Below, one piece after another: positions 24,682-32,365 of a stretch of 64,000 nt of DNA. Positions within the stretch are counted from its first letter, which is position 1. Each line of letters begins with the position of its first letter. Below the pieces are notes generated by a model. It had not been told where the DNA came from and searched no databases. It saw only the letters and a list, made by a program, of their open reading frames with translations. The position numbers and the translations under genes are program-made. This DNA comes from DASQWC01 sp035640475 (GTDB taxonomy: Bacteria; Actinomycetota; JAICYB01), in assembly GCA_035640475.1 (NCBI GenBank), contig DASQWC010000215.1:9571-73570 (forward strand), written 5' to 3'.

Positions 24682-25542
24682 ATGAGTACCGACGCACAGC
24701 CTCTGAGGATCGTCCAGCTCTCCGACATCCATTGCGGAGAGGTGACTTTCGACGCCAAGCGCATGGAGTCGATCGTCCAGGACGTCAACGAGCTGGCGCC
24801 GGATCTCGTCATCGTCGTCGGCGATCTGACGGCGGCCGGCTACGAGTGGGAGTTCGCCGAGGCCGCCGACTGGCTCGGTCAGCTCGAGTTCCCGATGGTG
24901 GTCGTCCCGGGCAACCACGACGCGCGCAACGTGGGCTACCTGCACTTCGAGCACTACTTTGGCGACCGCTTCTCGTCACACCGGATCGCCCTCCACGGTG
25001 GGCGTGCACAGCACATCGGTGCACCCGGCGTCACGGTTGTCGCCGTCGACTCATCGGAGCCCGACCTGAACGAGGGACAGATCGGACGCGAGCGTTACCC
25101 GTGGATCCGTGAGCAGTTCACGCATCCGGACGATCTGAAGATCTTCGTCATCCACCACCATCTCGTCGCGATCCCGGGCACCGGACGCGAGCGCAACACG
25201 ATCAACGACGCCGGCGACGTGCTTGCCGAGCTCTCGCAGCTCGGGATCGACGTCGTGCTTTCCGGACACAAGCACGTCCCGTACTTCTGGGGCATCACGG
25301 GTCTTCTCATTTGCAACTCGGGAACCGCAACGACCAAGCGCTTGCGCGGTCTCACGCCGTCGTCGTGGAGCGAGCTCGAGGTCGATGCTCAGTCGATCAA
25401 GGTGTACCTGCACTACGAGAACGGACGGCGCGAGCTCGCATGCGTGCGCAGCCGAGGAACGCGCGCCATGGTGCGAGAAGGCTTCTACATCACCGACGAG
25501 TTCCTCGCGACAAACCACCTGCTGCCGCCGCGTTTGCCTTGA
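24682..25542 (+). CDS. Calcineurin-like metallophosphoesterase
   Basis: A 286-residue metallophosphoesterase with all five metal-ligand blocks: QLSDIHCGE (about residues 12-20), VVGDLTAAG (about 46-54), VVPGNHDARN (about 77-86), VIHHHLVAIP (about 156-165) and LSGHKHVPYFWG (about 193-204). It resembles the cyclic-nucleotide phosphodiesterase/Icc branch, so 3',5'-cAMP or another phosphodiester is possible. Three class III cyclase genes lie elsewhere in the window, but a direct link is not shown. The transcript leads into the promoter of the aromatic operon, which overlaps its stop codon. Confidence 0.85.
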   Translation: MSTDAQPLRIVQLSDIHCGEVTFDAKRMESIVQDVNELAPDLVIVVGDLTAAGYEWEFAEAADWLGQLEFPMVVVPGNHDARNVGYLHFEHYFGDRFSSHRIALHGGRAQHIGAPGVTVVAVDSSEPDLNEGQIGRERYPWIREQFTHPDDLKIFVIHHHLVAIPGTGRERNTINDAGDVLAELSQLGIDVVLSGHKHVPYFWGITGLLICNSGTATTKRLRGLTPSSWSELEVDAQSIKVYLHYENGRRELACVRSRGTRAMVREGFYITDEFLATNHLLPPRLP

Positions 25543-25567
25543 CGTCGGTCGAACACCCCCGTACGCT
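25539..25567 (+). promoter_or_regulatory. Promoter of the aromatic-attenuator/aroF/trpS operon
   Basis: TTGACG (25539-25544), a 17-bp spacer and TACGCT (25562-25567) form a good vegetative promoter that overlaps the stop codon of the metallophosphoesterase gene. The ATG of the leader peptide is 10 bases past the -10 element, so the leader transcript is nearly or fully leaderless. Confidence 0.7.
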
Positions 25568-25577
25568 CGTTGCGCTG

Positions 25578-25649
25578 ATGACGTACGCGAGCTGGTATTT
25601 CGGCTTTTTTGGCGCCCTGCGGCGCCCGGCCAGCGCGCGTCTGTCATAG
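25578..25649 (+). CDS. Aromatic-rich leader peptide of a transcription attenuator
   Basis: A 23-codon open reading frame encodes MTYASWYFGFFGALRRPAS and four more residues. Six of the first eleven residues are aromatic: Tyr3, Trp6, Tyr7, Phe8, Phe10 and Phe11. Stalling of a ribosome here when Trp, Tyr or Phe is scarce is the expected trigger. The codons end directly before a hairpin (GGCGCC-CTGC-GGCGCC, 25611-25626). A rho-independent terminator begins 24 bases after its stop, and aroF begins 10 bases past the terminator T-run. All parts of a classical ribosome-mediated attenuator are therefore in order. No Shine-Dalgarno is seen, in keeping with a leaderless start. Confidence 0.8.
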   Translation: MTYASWYFGFFGALRRPASARLS

Positions 25650-25672
25650 CGGCAGAGCAAGCGAATCGGGAG

Positions 25673-25701
25673 CCCCGGGGCGAAGACCCGGGGTTTTTTT
25701 T
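25673..25701 (+). terminator. Attenuator terminator ahead of aroF
   Basis: CCCCGGG (25673-25679), a 7-base loop GCGAAGA and CCCGGGG (25687-25693) form a perfect 7-bp GC stem followed by eight T residues (25694-25701). It lies between the leader peptide and the aroF start, so it must be bypassed for aroF and trpS to be expressed. The segment CGCCC at 25623-25627 can pair with GGGCG at 25678-25682, across the terminator's 5' arm and loop, and would compete with both hairpins. Confidence 0.88.
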
Positions 25702-25711
25702 GTGAGGCAAG

Positions 25712-26770
25712 ATGGCGAAAAGGGGTGACATCGAGATGGTCGTCGTGATGGATACGAAAGCGCGATCCGCCGACATCGAACGTGTCGTGCACGAGGTGGA
25801 GGCGGTCGGGGGCCAGGCCTTCGTGTCTCCGGGCAAGCTCCGCACTGTCATCGGACTCGTCGGCGATACCGCTCGGTTCATGGAGCTGCCGCTCGCCACG
25901 CTGCCGCACGTCGAGCAAGTCATCCGCGTCGGCAAGCCGTACAAGCTCGTCGCCCGCGAGCTGCACCAGGAGGCGACGATCGTGAACGTCGGCGGCGTCG
26001 CCATAGGCGAGGGAACCGTGACCGTCATCGCGGGACCGTGCGCGATCGAGAACGAGTCGCAAGCGCTCGAAGCGGCGCGCATGGCGCAGGAGGTCGGCGC
26101 CCACATTCTCCGCGGCGACGCCTACAAGCACCGATCTTCCCCGTACTCCTTCCAAGGACTCGCGAAGCGGGGCCTCGAGATCCTCAAGCAGATGTCCATC
26201 GAGACGGGCATGCCGACCGTCACGGAGGTTCTCGAGCCCGGGGACGTCGAGCTCGTCGCCGAATACGCCGACATGCTCCGCGTCGGCACGCGGAACAGCC
26301 AGAACTTCCCGCTCCTGCGCGAGTGCGGCCGGTCCGGCAAGCCCGTCATGCTCAAGCGCGGCATGGCCTCCACGATCGAGGAATGGCTGATGGCGGCCGA
26401 GTACGTTGCCCGTGAAGGCAACAACGACATCGTGCTCTGCGAGCGCGGCATTCGAACGTACGAGGACGCCTACCGGAACACGCTCGACGTGTCCGCCGTC
26501 CCGGCGACGAAAGCACTGACGCATCTGCCGGTGATCGTCGACCCTTCGCACTCGGGCGGACGCCGCGAGCTCGTCGCTCCGCTGGCTCGAGCCGCCGTGG
26601 CGGCTGGGGCCGACGCGGTCATGATCGACGTCCATCCCGACCCCCGGACGGCTCTGTGCGACGGCCCGCAAGCCCTGACGCGCGACGACCTGGCGGAGCT
26701 CTCCGGCGAGCTCTTCGCGATCGCCGAAGCCGTCGGCAAGAAGCCGGCAACACACGCGGCGCGGGGCTGA
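25712..26770 (+). CDS. aroF: 3-deoxy-7-phosphoheptulonate synthase (DAHP synthase, type I beta)
   Basis: A 352-residue enzyme that joins phosphoenolpyruvate and erythrose 4-phosphate, the first step of aromatic amino acid synthesis. Residues 1 to about 70 are the N-terminal ferredoxin-like regulatory domain of the I-beta subtype. The barrel has VIAGPCAIEN (about 103-112), ILRGDAYKHRSSPYSFQGL, VGTRNSQNFPLLRECG, LKRGMASTIEEWL and VDPSHSGGRRELVAPLARAA, which hold the metal and PEP ligands. A GTGAGG sequence lies 4 bases ahead of the ATG. It is controlled by the upstream attenuator and followed by trpS after one base. Confidence 0.95.
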   Translation: MAKRGDIEMVVVMDTKARSADIERVVHEVEAVGGQAFVSPGKLRTVIGLVGDTARFMELPLATLPHVEQVIRVGKPYKLVARELHQEATIVNVGGVAIGEGTVTVIAGPCAIENESQALEAARMAQEVGAHILRGDAYKHRSSPYSFQGLAKRGLEILKQMSIETGMPTVTEVLEPGDVELVAEYADMLRVGTRNSQNFPLLRECGRSGKPVMLKRGMASTIEEWLMAAEYVAREGNNDIVLCERGIRTYEDAYRNTLDVSAVPATKALTHLPVIVDPSHSGGRRELVAPLARAAVAAGADAVMIDVHPDPRTALCDGPQALTRDDLAELSGELFAIAEAVGKKPATHAARG

Positions 26771-26771
26771 G

Positions 26772-27773
26772 ATGCCGGGTCGCAAGGTCGCGCTCACGGG
26801 GATTCAGCCCTCGGGAACGCCGCACATCGGCAATTACCTCGGGATGATCCGGCCTGCCCTGGAGCTGGCGCGCGACTACGACGCCTACTACTTCATCGCC
26901 GACGGTCACGCGCTGACGACCGTTCGCGATCCGCAGCTCCTGCGCGATCAGACATATGAGATTGCCGCCGTCATGCTCGCGCTCGGCCTCGATCCCGAAC
27001 GCGTCGTCCTCTACAGGCAGTCGGACATCCGCGAGGTCTTCGAGCTGGCTTGGATACTGAGCTCCGTCACACCCAAGGGCCTACTCAATCGAGCCCACGC
27101 CTACAAGGACGCCGTCGCGGAGAACGAAGCCGCCGGGCGTCCTGCAGACGACGGCGTCTCCATGGGCTTGTTCTCGTACCCCGTGCTGATGGCGGCCGAC
27201 ATTTTGATCGTCGACGCGAACGTCGTCCCAGTCGGCTCCGATCAGCGCCAGCATGTCGAGATGGCGCGCGACATGGCCGAGGCGTTCAATCGCGCCTACG
27301 GTGAGGTGTTCGTCCTACCCGAGCCTCTCATCGACGACTCGGTCGCGACGATCACGGGCCTCGACGGCCGCAAGATGTCGAAGAGCTACGGCAACGTGAT
27401 CCCGATCTTCGGCTCGCCCGCCGAGCAGCGAAAGCTCGTCAAGAGGATCGTCACCGACTCGCGGCCCCCGGAGGAGCCGAAGGATCCGGAAACAGACAAC
27501 CTGTTTCAGATCTACGCGAGCGTCGCCCCGCCCGAGCGCGTCGAAGCCATGCGCGAGCGGTACATCGCGGGCGGCCTGGGCTACGGCGAGGTCAAAGAAG
27601 AGCTGGCCGGCATCCTCGAGGACGTCTTCGCCGCGCCGCGCGATCGATACGATGCGCTCATGTCCGACCGCACTCGCATCGAAGAGGTCCTCGCCGACGG
27701 CGCTCGCCGGGCGAGACAGGTCACGAACGCCGTCACGTCGCGGGCGCGCAAAGCCGTCGGGCTCGAGTCATAG
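26772..27773 (+). CDS. trpS: Tryptophanyl-tRNA synthetase
   Basis: A 333-residue class Ic synthetase that charges tRNA-Trp. The HIGH-equivalent HIGN is at residues 18-21 (GIQPSGTPHIGNYLG) and the KMSKS loop is exactly KMSKS at 201-205. Between them SYPVLMAADILIVDANVVPVG and DQRQHVEMARD are typical of bacterial TrpRS. It begins one base after the aroF stop. Placing trpS with aroF behind a Trp/Tyr/Phe leader gives a coherent response: poorly charged tRNA raises both precursor supply and charging. Confidence 0.96.
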   Translation: MPGRKVALTGIQPSGTPHIGNYLGMIRPALELARDYDAYYFIADGHALTTVRDPQLLRDQTYEIAAVMLALGLDPERVVLYRQSDIREVFELAWILSSVTPKGLLNRAHAYKDAVAENEAAGRPADDGVSMGLFSYPVLMAADILIVDANVVPVGSDQRQHVEMARDMAEAFNRAYGEVFVLPEPLIDDSVATITGLDGRKMSKSYGNVIPIFGSPAEQRKLVKRIVTDSRPPEEPKDPETDNLFQIYASVAPPERVEAMRERYIAGGLGYGEVKEELAGILEDVFAAPRDRYDALMSDRTRIEEVLADGARRARQVTNAVTSRARKAVGLES

Positions 27774-27775
27774 CC

Positions 27776-28183
27776 GTGGCCGACCTCGTCGTCACACCGG
27801 ACGGCATCGGCTACAAGCGGCGCAATCCGTGGGGCGTGTTCCTGCTGACCTTCATCACGCTCGGGATCTACGGGCTGGTCTGGTACTACAAAGTCAACAA
27901 CGAGCTGAAGAACTTCGGCGTCCGCAACGACCCGGTGGTCGCGCTGCTCGCCGTGACGCTCGGCGCGACCGTCATCGTCCCGCCGTTCGTGTCCTACTAC
28001 CGGACGGCCGCGCGCATCCAGAACGCGCAGGAGAACGCCGGTGCGAGCGAGCGCATGAGTCCGCTGGTCGGGCTCGTGCTGGTGATCTTCCTCAACACGT
28101 TCGCCTTCGTCTACTACCAGTCGCAGATCAACAAAGTCTGGGACGCGCTCGCATCACAGGGAGCGGACGTCCGACCCGCGTAG
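27776..28183 (+). CDS. DUF4234 membrane protein
   Basis: A 135-residue protein with the DUF4234 hallmark KRRNPWGVFLLTFITLGIYG followed by LVWYYKVNNELK. Three hydrophobic helices are predicted (about residues 20-37, 58-78 and 95-112). Its start (GTG) lies 2 bases after the trpS stop, so it is probably the last gene of the aromatic operon. Function is unknown. Confidence 0.8.
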   Translation: MADLVVTPDGIGYKRRNPWGVFLLTFITLGIYGLVWYYKVNNELKNFGVRNDPVVALLAVTLGATVIVPPFVSYYRTAARIQNAQENAGASERMSPLVGLVLVIFLNTFAFVYYQSQINKVWDALASQGADVRPA

Positions 28184-28193
28184 CGCGCGGCTG

Positions 28194-29411
28194 CTAGCGC
28201 ATGAGCCGGCGGCGAAGACCGAAGCCGCCGAACGCCAGACCGAGACCGCCGATCACCGCCGCGCCGACTCCGGCACCCGTACGCGGAAGCTGAGGATTGT
28301 TCTTCTTCGCGATCGGGTCCTGGAAGTTACCGGCCGACAGCACCTCGGTGTGGACGAGCTCGACGCCGATGTTCGGCAGCGGCGCGCCCAGCAGGTTCAG
28401 CGCAACCGCGTCGGCCGTGGCCTTGGCGCACGCGTCGTAGCGAGCCAGATCACCGGCGCACGTCGTGTCGGTGAGGCCGCGCTCGGTCGCGATGCTCGTC
28501 GCCAGCGGCGTGCCGTCCAGGATCGAAAGATCCTGCGGCGCCGTGATGGTCTGGTCGATCAGTGCGTCATCCGCAGCCGGCGTGAGGAGGTTCAGCGCAC
28601 GCACGTGGATAAGCGAGACGTCGGCGGTTGCTTCCGGCTTGCCGTCGACGAGCGCCGCCGCGGCCTTCGCGACGGCAACTTCGATCGTCAGCACGCCGCC
28701 GAGCACGTCGATCGTCAACGCCGTGCCCGGCGACACCGAAGCGATGCCGGGCGTCGTCGACGTCACCGTGCCGTGATTCGGCGCAACGCTGATCTTGAGC
28801 AGCGGGGCCGAGCTGAGCTTGGACTGGATCGAGTCGATCACGCTGTCGACCTGACCCCGTGTCCCCTCGGGAAGTGCGGTGAGGACGCCCTGAACGGTGT
28901 CGAGGAACTCGTTGACCTGCGGCACGCTGTCCACGACGGCGTTCGTGAGTCGAATCTCCGCGAGCACCTCACCGGCCGCGTGGTCGGCCTTCGGCAGAGA
29001 GCCCATCGCGAGTGCGCAGCTGGCCAGACCGAGCTTGGCCGTCAGCAGAGGCGCAAGCGATTCCGGCGTCGAGATCGCGGTGACTTCGTCCTCGAGCTTC
29101 GGAGGAGCGCAGGAGACACTCGTGTCCGCGAGGCCGGGAATGACGACGCCGCGGGCGTCTGCCTTCGCGATCTGGTCGAGGATCTGGATGGGCGAGTGCT
29201 TGACCCGGGCGTATCCCGCCCGGCTCTCGCCGCCGCCGACCGTCAGCTCGAGGTCGCCGATGGTCACCTTGACGGCGTGGCTGCCCGCCGCACCGACGAA
29301 CGATCCGAGATTCGGAGCCAGCTCGGCTCCCCCGGCCGGCATGACGCTGGAGCCCACCAACAGCACTCCGGCGAGGAATGCAACAACGTAGGTACTGAGT
29401 CGCTTGCGCAT
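28194..29411 (-). CDS. LPXTG-anchored secreted surface protein
   Basis: A 405-residue exported protein. A signal peptide (MRKRLSTYVVAFLAGVLLVG) precedes a long beta-rich body with paired Cys residues, and the C-terminus has a sortase signal LPRTG at about 375-379, a hydrophobic stretch and a basic tail RRRLMR. It should be linked to the cell wall by a sortase, which is not in the window. Its overall design and segments on secreted Ser/Ala-rich strands resemble the 3107-4471 protein. GGGAGG lies 6 bases before the ATG. A GTCGAG-N8-CTCGAC inverted repeat lies at 29436-29455 upstream. Confidence 0.8.
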   Translation of the reverse strand: MRKRLSTYVVAFLAGVLLVGSSVMPAGGAELAPNLGSFVGAAGSHAVKVTIGDLELTVGGGESRAGYARVKHSPIQILDQIAKADARGVVIPGLADTSVSCAPPKLEDEVTAISTPESLAPLLTAKLGLASCALAMGSLPKADHAAGEVLAEIRLTNAVVDSVPQVNEFLDTVQGVLTALPEGTRGQVDSVIDSIQSKLSSAPLLKISVAPNHGTVTSTTPGIASVSPGTALTIDVLGGVLTIEVAVAKAAAALVDGKPEATADVSLIHVRALNLLTPAADDALIDQTITAPQDLSILDGTPLATSIATERGLTDTTCAGDLARYDACAKATADAVALNLLGAPLPNIGVELVHTEVLSAGNFQDPIAKKNNPQLPRTGAGVGAAVIGGLGLAFGGFGLRRRLMR

Positions 29412-29539
29412 GGAACGCCTCCCGCCTTGCGTAAAGTCGAGACACCCTACTCGACTCATCCAAACACCGCCACGCCGTCGTTAGCGGCTCTAGCAGCCAA
29501 AATACAACTCTTCGACCGCTTTGTAACTAGTATCGGGAC

Positions 29540-30595
29540 TTATCGCAGCGTCTTCAACGAACTCGCGAAGGCCGAGATCGCCCGGTCGACGTCCGAAGCA
29601 GCGATGTCCTTGTGGGTCACGAACCGGACGACCGGGCCGGGCAGGTTCAGACCGGCCAAGATTCCCTGCTCCTTGAGGAGCCCAAGGAGGACCGAATGGT
29701 CGATTCCGGCCGCCGCCGCGTCGAAGATCACCATGTTGGTCTGGACCCGATCCAGGGGCACGGTACCCGGCGGCGCCGACGCCGCGAGGCCCTCCCCGAG
29801 GCGCCGGGCGTGCTCGTGGTCCGCGCCGAGCCTGTCGATCATGGTCTGGAGAGCCACGACACCGGCCGCCGCCACGACACCGGCCTGCCGCAGCGCGCCC
29901 CCGAAGATCCGCCGGAAGAGCCAGGCACGCTCGATCAGTTCCCGCGAGCCGCACAGAAGGGAGCCCATCGGCGCTGCGAGTCCCTTGTAGAGGGACACCG
30001 TGATCAGTTCACACAGCGCCGAATAGTCGCTCGCTTTGGTTTGCGTCGCGACGCACGCGTTGAACAGGCGGGCGCCGTCGCAGAACAAGGGGACGCCGGC
30101 CGTGCGAGCGACGGCGGAGACGGAAGCAAACGCATCCAGACTCCACGTCGTCCCGCCCGCGCCGTTGTGCGTGTTCTCGACCGCCACCATCGATGTTTGC
30201 GGCTGGAAGGGATCAGACGGACGAAGTGCCTGCTCCACGTCGGAGGGATCCAGCACTCCGGCGGCTCCGCGCAGCCCTCGAAGCTGGACTTGCGAAAGCA
30301 CCGCCGAAGCGCCCGATTCGAAGTGGACGAGATGACAGTCCTGCTCGCAGATGACCTCCCCGCCCGGCGACGAGAGCACCTTGAGCGCGATCTGATTCGC
30401 CATCGTCCCCGTCGGCACGTAGATGGCCGCCTCACACCCCAGGAGGTCCGCGGCGAGCTCTTGCAATCCGTTCACCGTTGGATCCTCGCCGTAGCAGTCG
30501 TCGCCGAGATCGGCCGCAGCCATTGCGCGCCGCATTGCTTCGGTCGGCAGCGTGACGGTGTCCGACCGGAGATCGATGAATCCGTCGCTACTCAT
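29540..30595 (-). CDS. ltaE: Low-specificity L-threonine aldolase
   Basis: A 351-residue fold-type I PLP enzyme. DLRSDTVTLPTEAMRRAM opens the protein, AIYVPTGTMANQIALKVL is the cofactor phosphate region, DGARLFNACVAT holds the PLP-binding Asp, and TVSLYKGLAAPMGS carries the Schiff-base Lys. It cleaves L-threonine or allo-threonine to glycine and acetaldehyde. The ATG at 30595 overlaps the stop of the upstream membrane-protein gene by 8 bp, so it is the last gene of a pfk-membrane protein-ltaE unit. The 128 bp downstream to the LPXTG gene is A/T-rich and holds no other gene. Confidence 0.9.
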   Translation of the reverse strand: MSSDGFIDLRSDTVTLPTEAMRRAMAAADLGDDCYGEDPTVNGLQELAADLLGCEAAIYVPTGTMANQIALKVLSSPGGEVICEQDCHLVHFESGASAVLSQVQLRGLRGAAGVLDPSDVEQALRPSDPFQPQTSMVAVENTHNGAGGTTWSLDAFASVSAVARTAGVPLFCDGARLFNACVATQTKASDYSALCELITVSLYKGLAAPMGSLLCGSRELIERAWLFRRIFGGALRQAGVVAAAGVVALQTMIDRLGADHEHARRLGEGLAASAPPGTVPLDRVQTNMVIFDAAAAGIDHSVLLGLLKEQGILAGLNLPGPVVRFVTHKDIAASDVDRAISAFASSLKTLR

Positions 30596-30959
30596 CGGGG
30601 AGGGAGAAGATCCGTCTCGACAGGAGGTACCCGAGGAGCACGCTCGATGCGAGCAGGATCGCGGGTCCGGCCGCATTGCCGCGGCGCAGCATGATCACAG
30701 AAAGGAGCGCGAGCGTTCCGAGTCCCATGTTTCCCATGGCGATCACGAGCGCCAGTCCGCGCCCCCAACGCCGGCGCAGCCACAGCCCAACGGCAGCGGC
30801 GCCGGTGAACAGCCCGTAGGTCGCGAGGCCGGTGCGTATCTCGTTGTCCCCGAGCGCACGCACGAAGAGCACGGTGACGAAGATCGTGGTCCCGGCGAAT
30901 AGGACGGCGGCCGCACGGAACGCAACGCGGCGCGCGTCAGCCGAAGAAGACTTCTGCAA
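30588..30959 (-). CDS. Membrane protein with about four transmembrane helices
   Basis: Unrecognised family; about 123 residues if the TTG at 30959 is used. Four hydrophobic segments are separated by short charged loops (AAAVLFAGTTIFVTVLFV, GLFTGAAAVGLWL, ALVIAMGNMGLGTLALLSVI, AILLASSVLLGYLL). The start is uncertain because the frame is open much further into the phosphofructokinase gene; the TTG gives a 23-bp overlap with it and begins just before the first helix. Confidence 0.5.
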   Translation of the reverse strand: MQKSSSADARRVAFRAAAVLFAGTTIFVTVLFVRALGDNEIRTGLATYGLFTGAAAVGLWLRRRWGRGLALVIAMGNMGLGTLALLSVIMLRRGNAAGPAILLASSVLLGYLLSRRIFSLPDE

Positions 30960-31965
30960 CGTCGTGAAGCTTCGGATCGAGCGTCTTGAGCTCGGCCGTT
31001 GCCTCTTCGATCGGGACGGTGACGACCTCGAGTCCGCGAAGCGCAACCATCACGCCGTACTCACCCCGGTGAACGGCGTCGATGGCGGCAACCCCGAAAC
31101 GCGTCGCCAAGACGCGATCGAACGCTGTGGGTGTGCCGCCTCGCTGTACGTGACCGAGCGCGGTCACCCGTGTCTCGTGCCCCGTGCGCGCCTCGAGCTC
31201 CTGCGCGACGAGGTTGCCGATGCCTCCGAGCCGGACGTGCCCGAACGCATCGGTCTCTCCGGGCTGGACGACGATCGTGCCCTCCGCGGGCTCGGCCCCC
31301 TCGGCAACGACGACGATTGAGAAGTACCGCCCGCGGGCCGTCCGTTTGCGAATGTGCTTGGCGACCTTGTCGATGTCGAAGGGACGCTCGGGGACGAGAA
31401 TGATGTCGGCGCCGCCGGCGATCCCCGCGTACGTCGCGATCCAGCCGGCGTGGCGTCCCATGACCTCGACGACCATCACGCGATGGTGCGACTCGGCCGT
31501 GGTGTGCAGCCGGTCGATCGCTTCCGTCGCGATCTGCACGGCCGTGTCGAATCCGAACGTGTAGTCGGTGCCCGAGAGGTCGTTGTCGATCGTCTTCGGC
31601 ACGCCGACGATATTGAGTCCCTCGGCCGCCAGCTTCGCGGCGGCGCCGAGCGTGTCCTCGCCGCCGATCGGAATGAGCGCGTCGACGTTGTGCGCCTGCA
31701 GGTTTTCGATAACACGCTGGGCGCCGTCATCGGTCTTGAAGGGATTCGTGCGAGACGTACCGAGGATCGTGCCGCCGCGCGGAAGGATGCCGCGCGTCGA
31801 TTCGATCGAGAGCTCCTCGACGTCGGACTCGAGCGGACCGCGCCAGCCGTCCTTGAACCCGAGGATGACGTGGCCGTAAGTATCGATACCCTTGCGAACA
31901 ATTGCGCGGATGACGGCGTTCAGCCCCGGCGCGTCGCCGCCTCCAGTCAACACACCTACACGCAC
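30937..31965 (-). CDS. 6-phosphofructokinase with pyrophosphate-type active-site residues
   Basis: A 342-residue group III phosphofructokinase. It starts MRVGVLTGGGDAPGLNAVIR. GGEDT at 101-105 places Asp at the position equal to E. coli residue 104, and PKTIDND places Lys at position 124. In characterised enzymes Gly104/Gly124 (or Gly104/Lys124) goes with ATP use and Asp104/Lys124 with pyrophosphate use. The phosphoryl-transfer base TIDND and the substrate motif MGRHAGWIA are intact. By this rule it should use PPi and act reversibly in glycolysis and gluconeogenesis; mixed-substrate activity is also known for this group. Confidence 0.9.
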   Translation of the reverse strand: MRVGVLTGGGDAPGLNAVIRAIVRKGIDTYGHVILGFKDGWRGPLESDVEELSIESTRGILPRGGTILGTSRTNPFKTDDGAQRVIENLQAHNVDALIPIGGEDTLGAAAKLAAEGLNIVGVPKTIDNDLSGTDYTFGFDTAVQIATEAIDRLHTTAESHHRVMVVEVMGRHAGWIATYAGIAGGADIILVPERPFDIDKVAKHIRKRTARGRYFSIVVVAEGAEPAEGTIVVQPGETDAFGHVRLGGIGNLVAQELEARTGHETRVTALGHVQRGGTPTAFDRVLATRFGVAAIDAVHRGEYGVMVALRGLEVVTVPIEEATAELKTLDPKLHDVAEVFFG

Positions 31966-32046
31966 GGCACCACCCCGCTTTCAGGATGCGCCGTCGGGCG
32001 CCCCTTGTAACCGGCCGTTCATTCTCTCAAAGGTAGGGTGGACGTG

Positions 32047-32361
32047 ATGACCCAGACGCCGCAGGACGTCGTCGCTTTGTACCTGCGTGCACAGAACCTC
32101 GAACAGGTGCGCCGCACCGACGAAGCCGTCGAGCTCTACGAGCACGCCGTCACGGCGGGATTCGATTCGGCGGGACCGTACGATCGACTCATCGCCATCT
32201 ACCTCGCGCGTGAGCAACATACCGACGTCGTCCGGATCGCGAGGGCCGCACTTGAGCACGTCCGCACGTTCGACGACAAGCGCGCGTCGTACGAGGCGCT
32301 GCTCGAAGACTCGAGCGACGCGCTCGCAAAGCAGCCCGACAGGCGGGGCTCCGAGTTCTGA
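32047..32361 (+). CDS. Small TPR-like helical protein
   Basis: A 104-residue protein with two or three tetratricopeptide-like helical pairs, for example DVVALYLRAQNLEQVRRTDE then AVELYEHAVTAGF, and DRLIAIYLAREQHTDVVRIA. It may bind another protein. A TAGGGT element at 32034-32039 lies 7 bases ahead of the ATG, so the start may be leaderless; a GTG 9 bases upstream is an alternative. It precedes glpK by 4 bases and is likely co-transcribed with it. Confidence 0.6.
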   Translation: MTQTPQDVVALYLRAQNLEQVRRTDEAVELYEHAVTAGFDSAGPYDRLIAIYLAREQHTDVVRIARAALEHVRTFDDKRASYEALLEDSSDALAKQPDRRGSEF

Positions 32362-32365
32362 ACAC

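Noticed and set aside
29412..29539. Small RNA or extra gene in the A/T-richer gap between ltaE and the LPXTG gene
   Set aside because: Only a short inverted repeat (29436-29455) and a ribosome site were seen; no T-run or coding frame.
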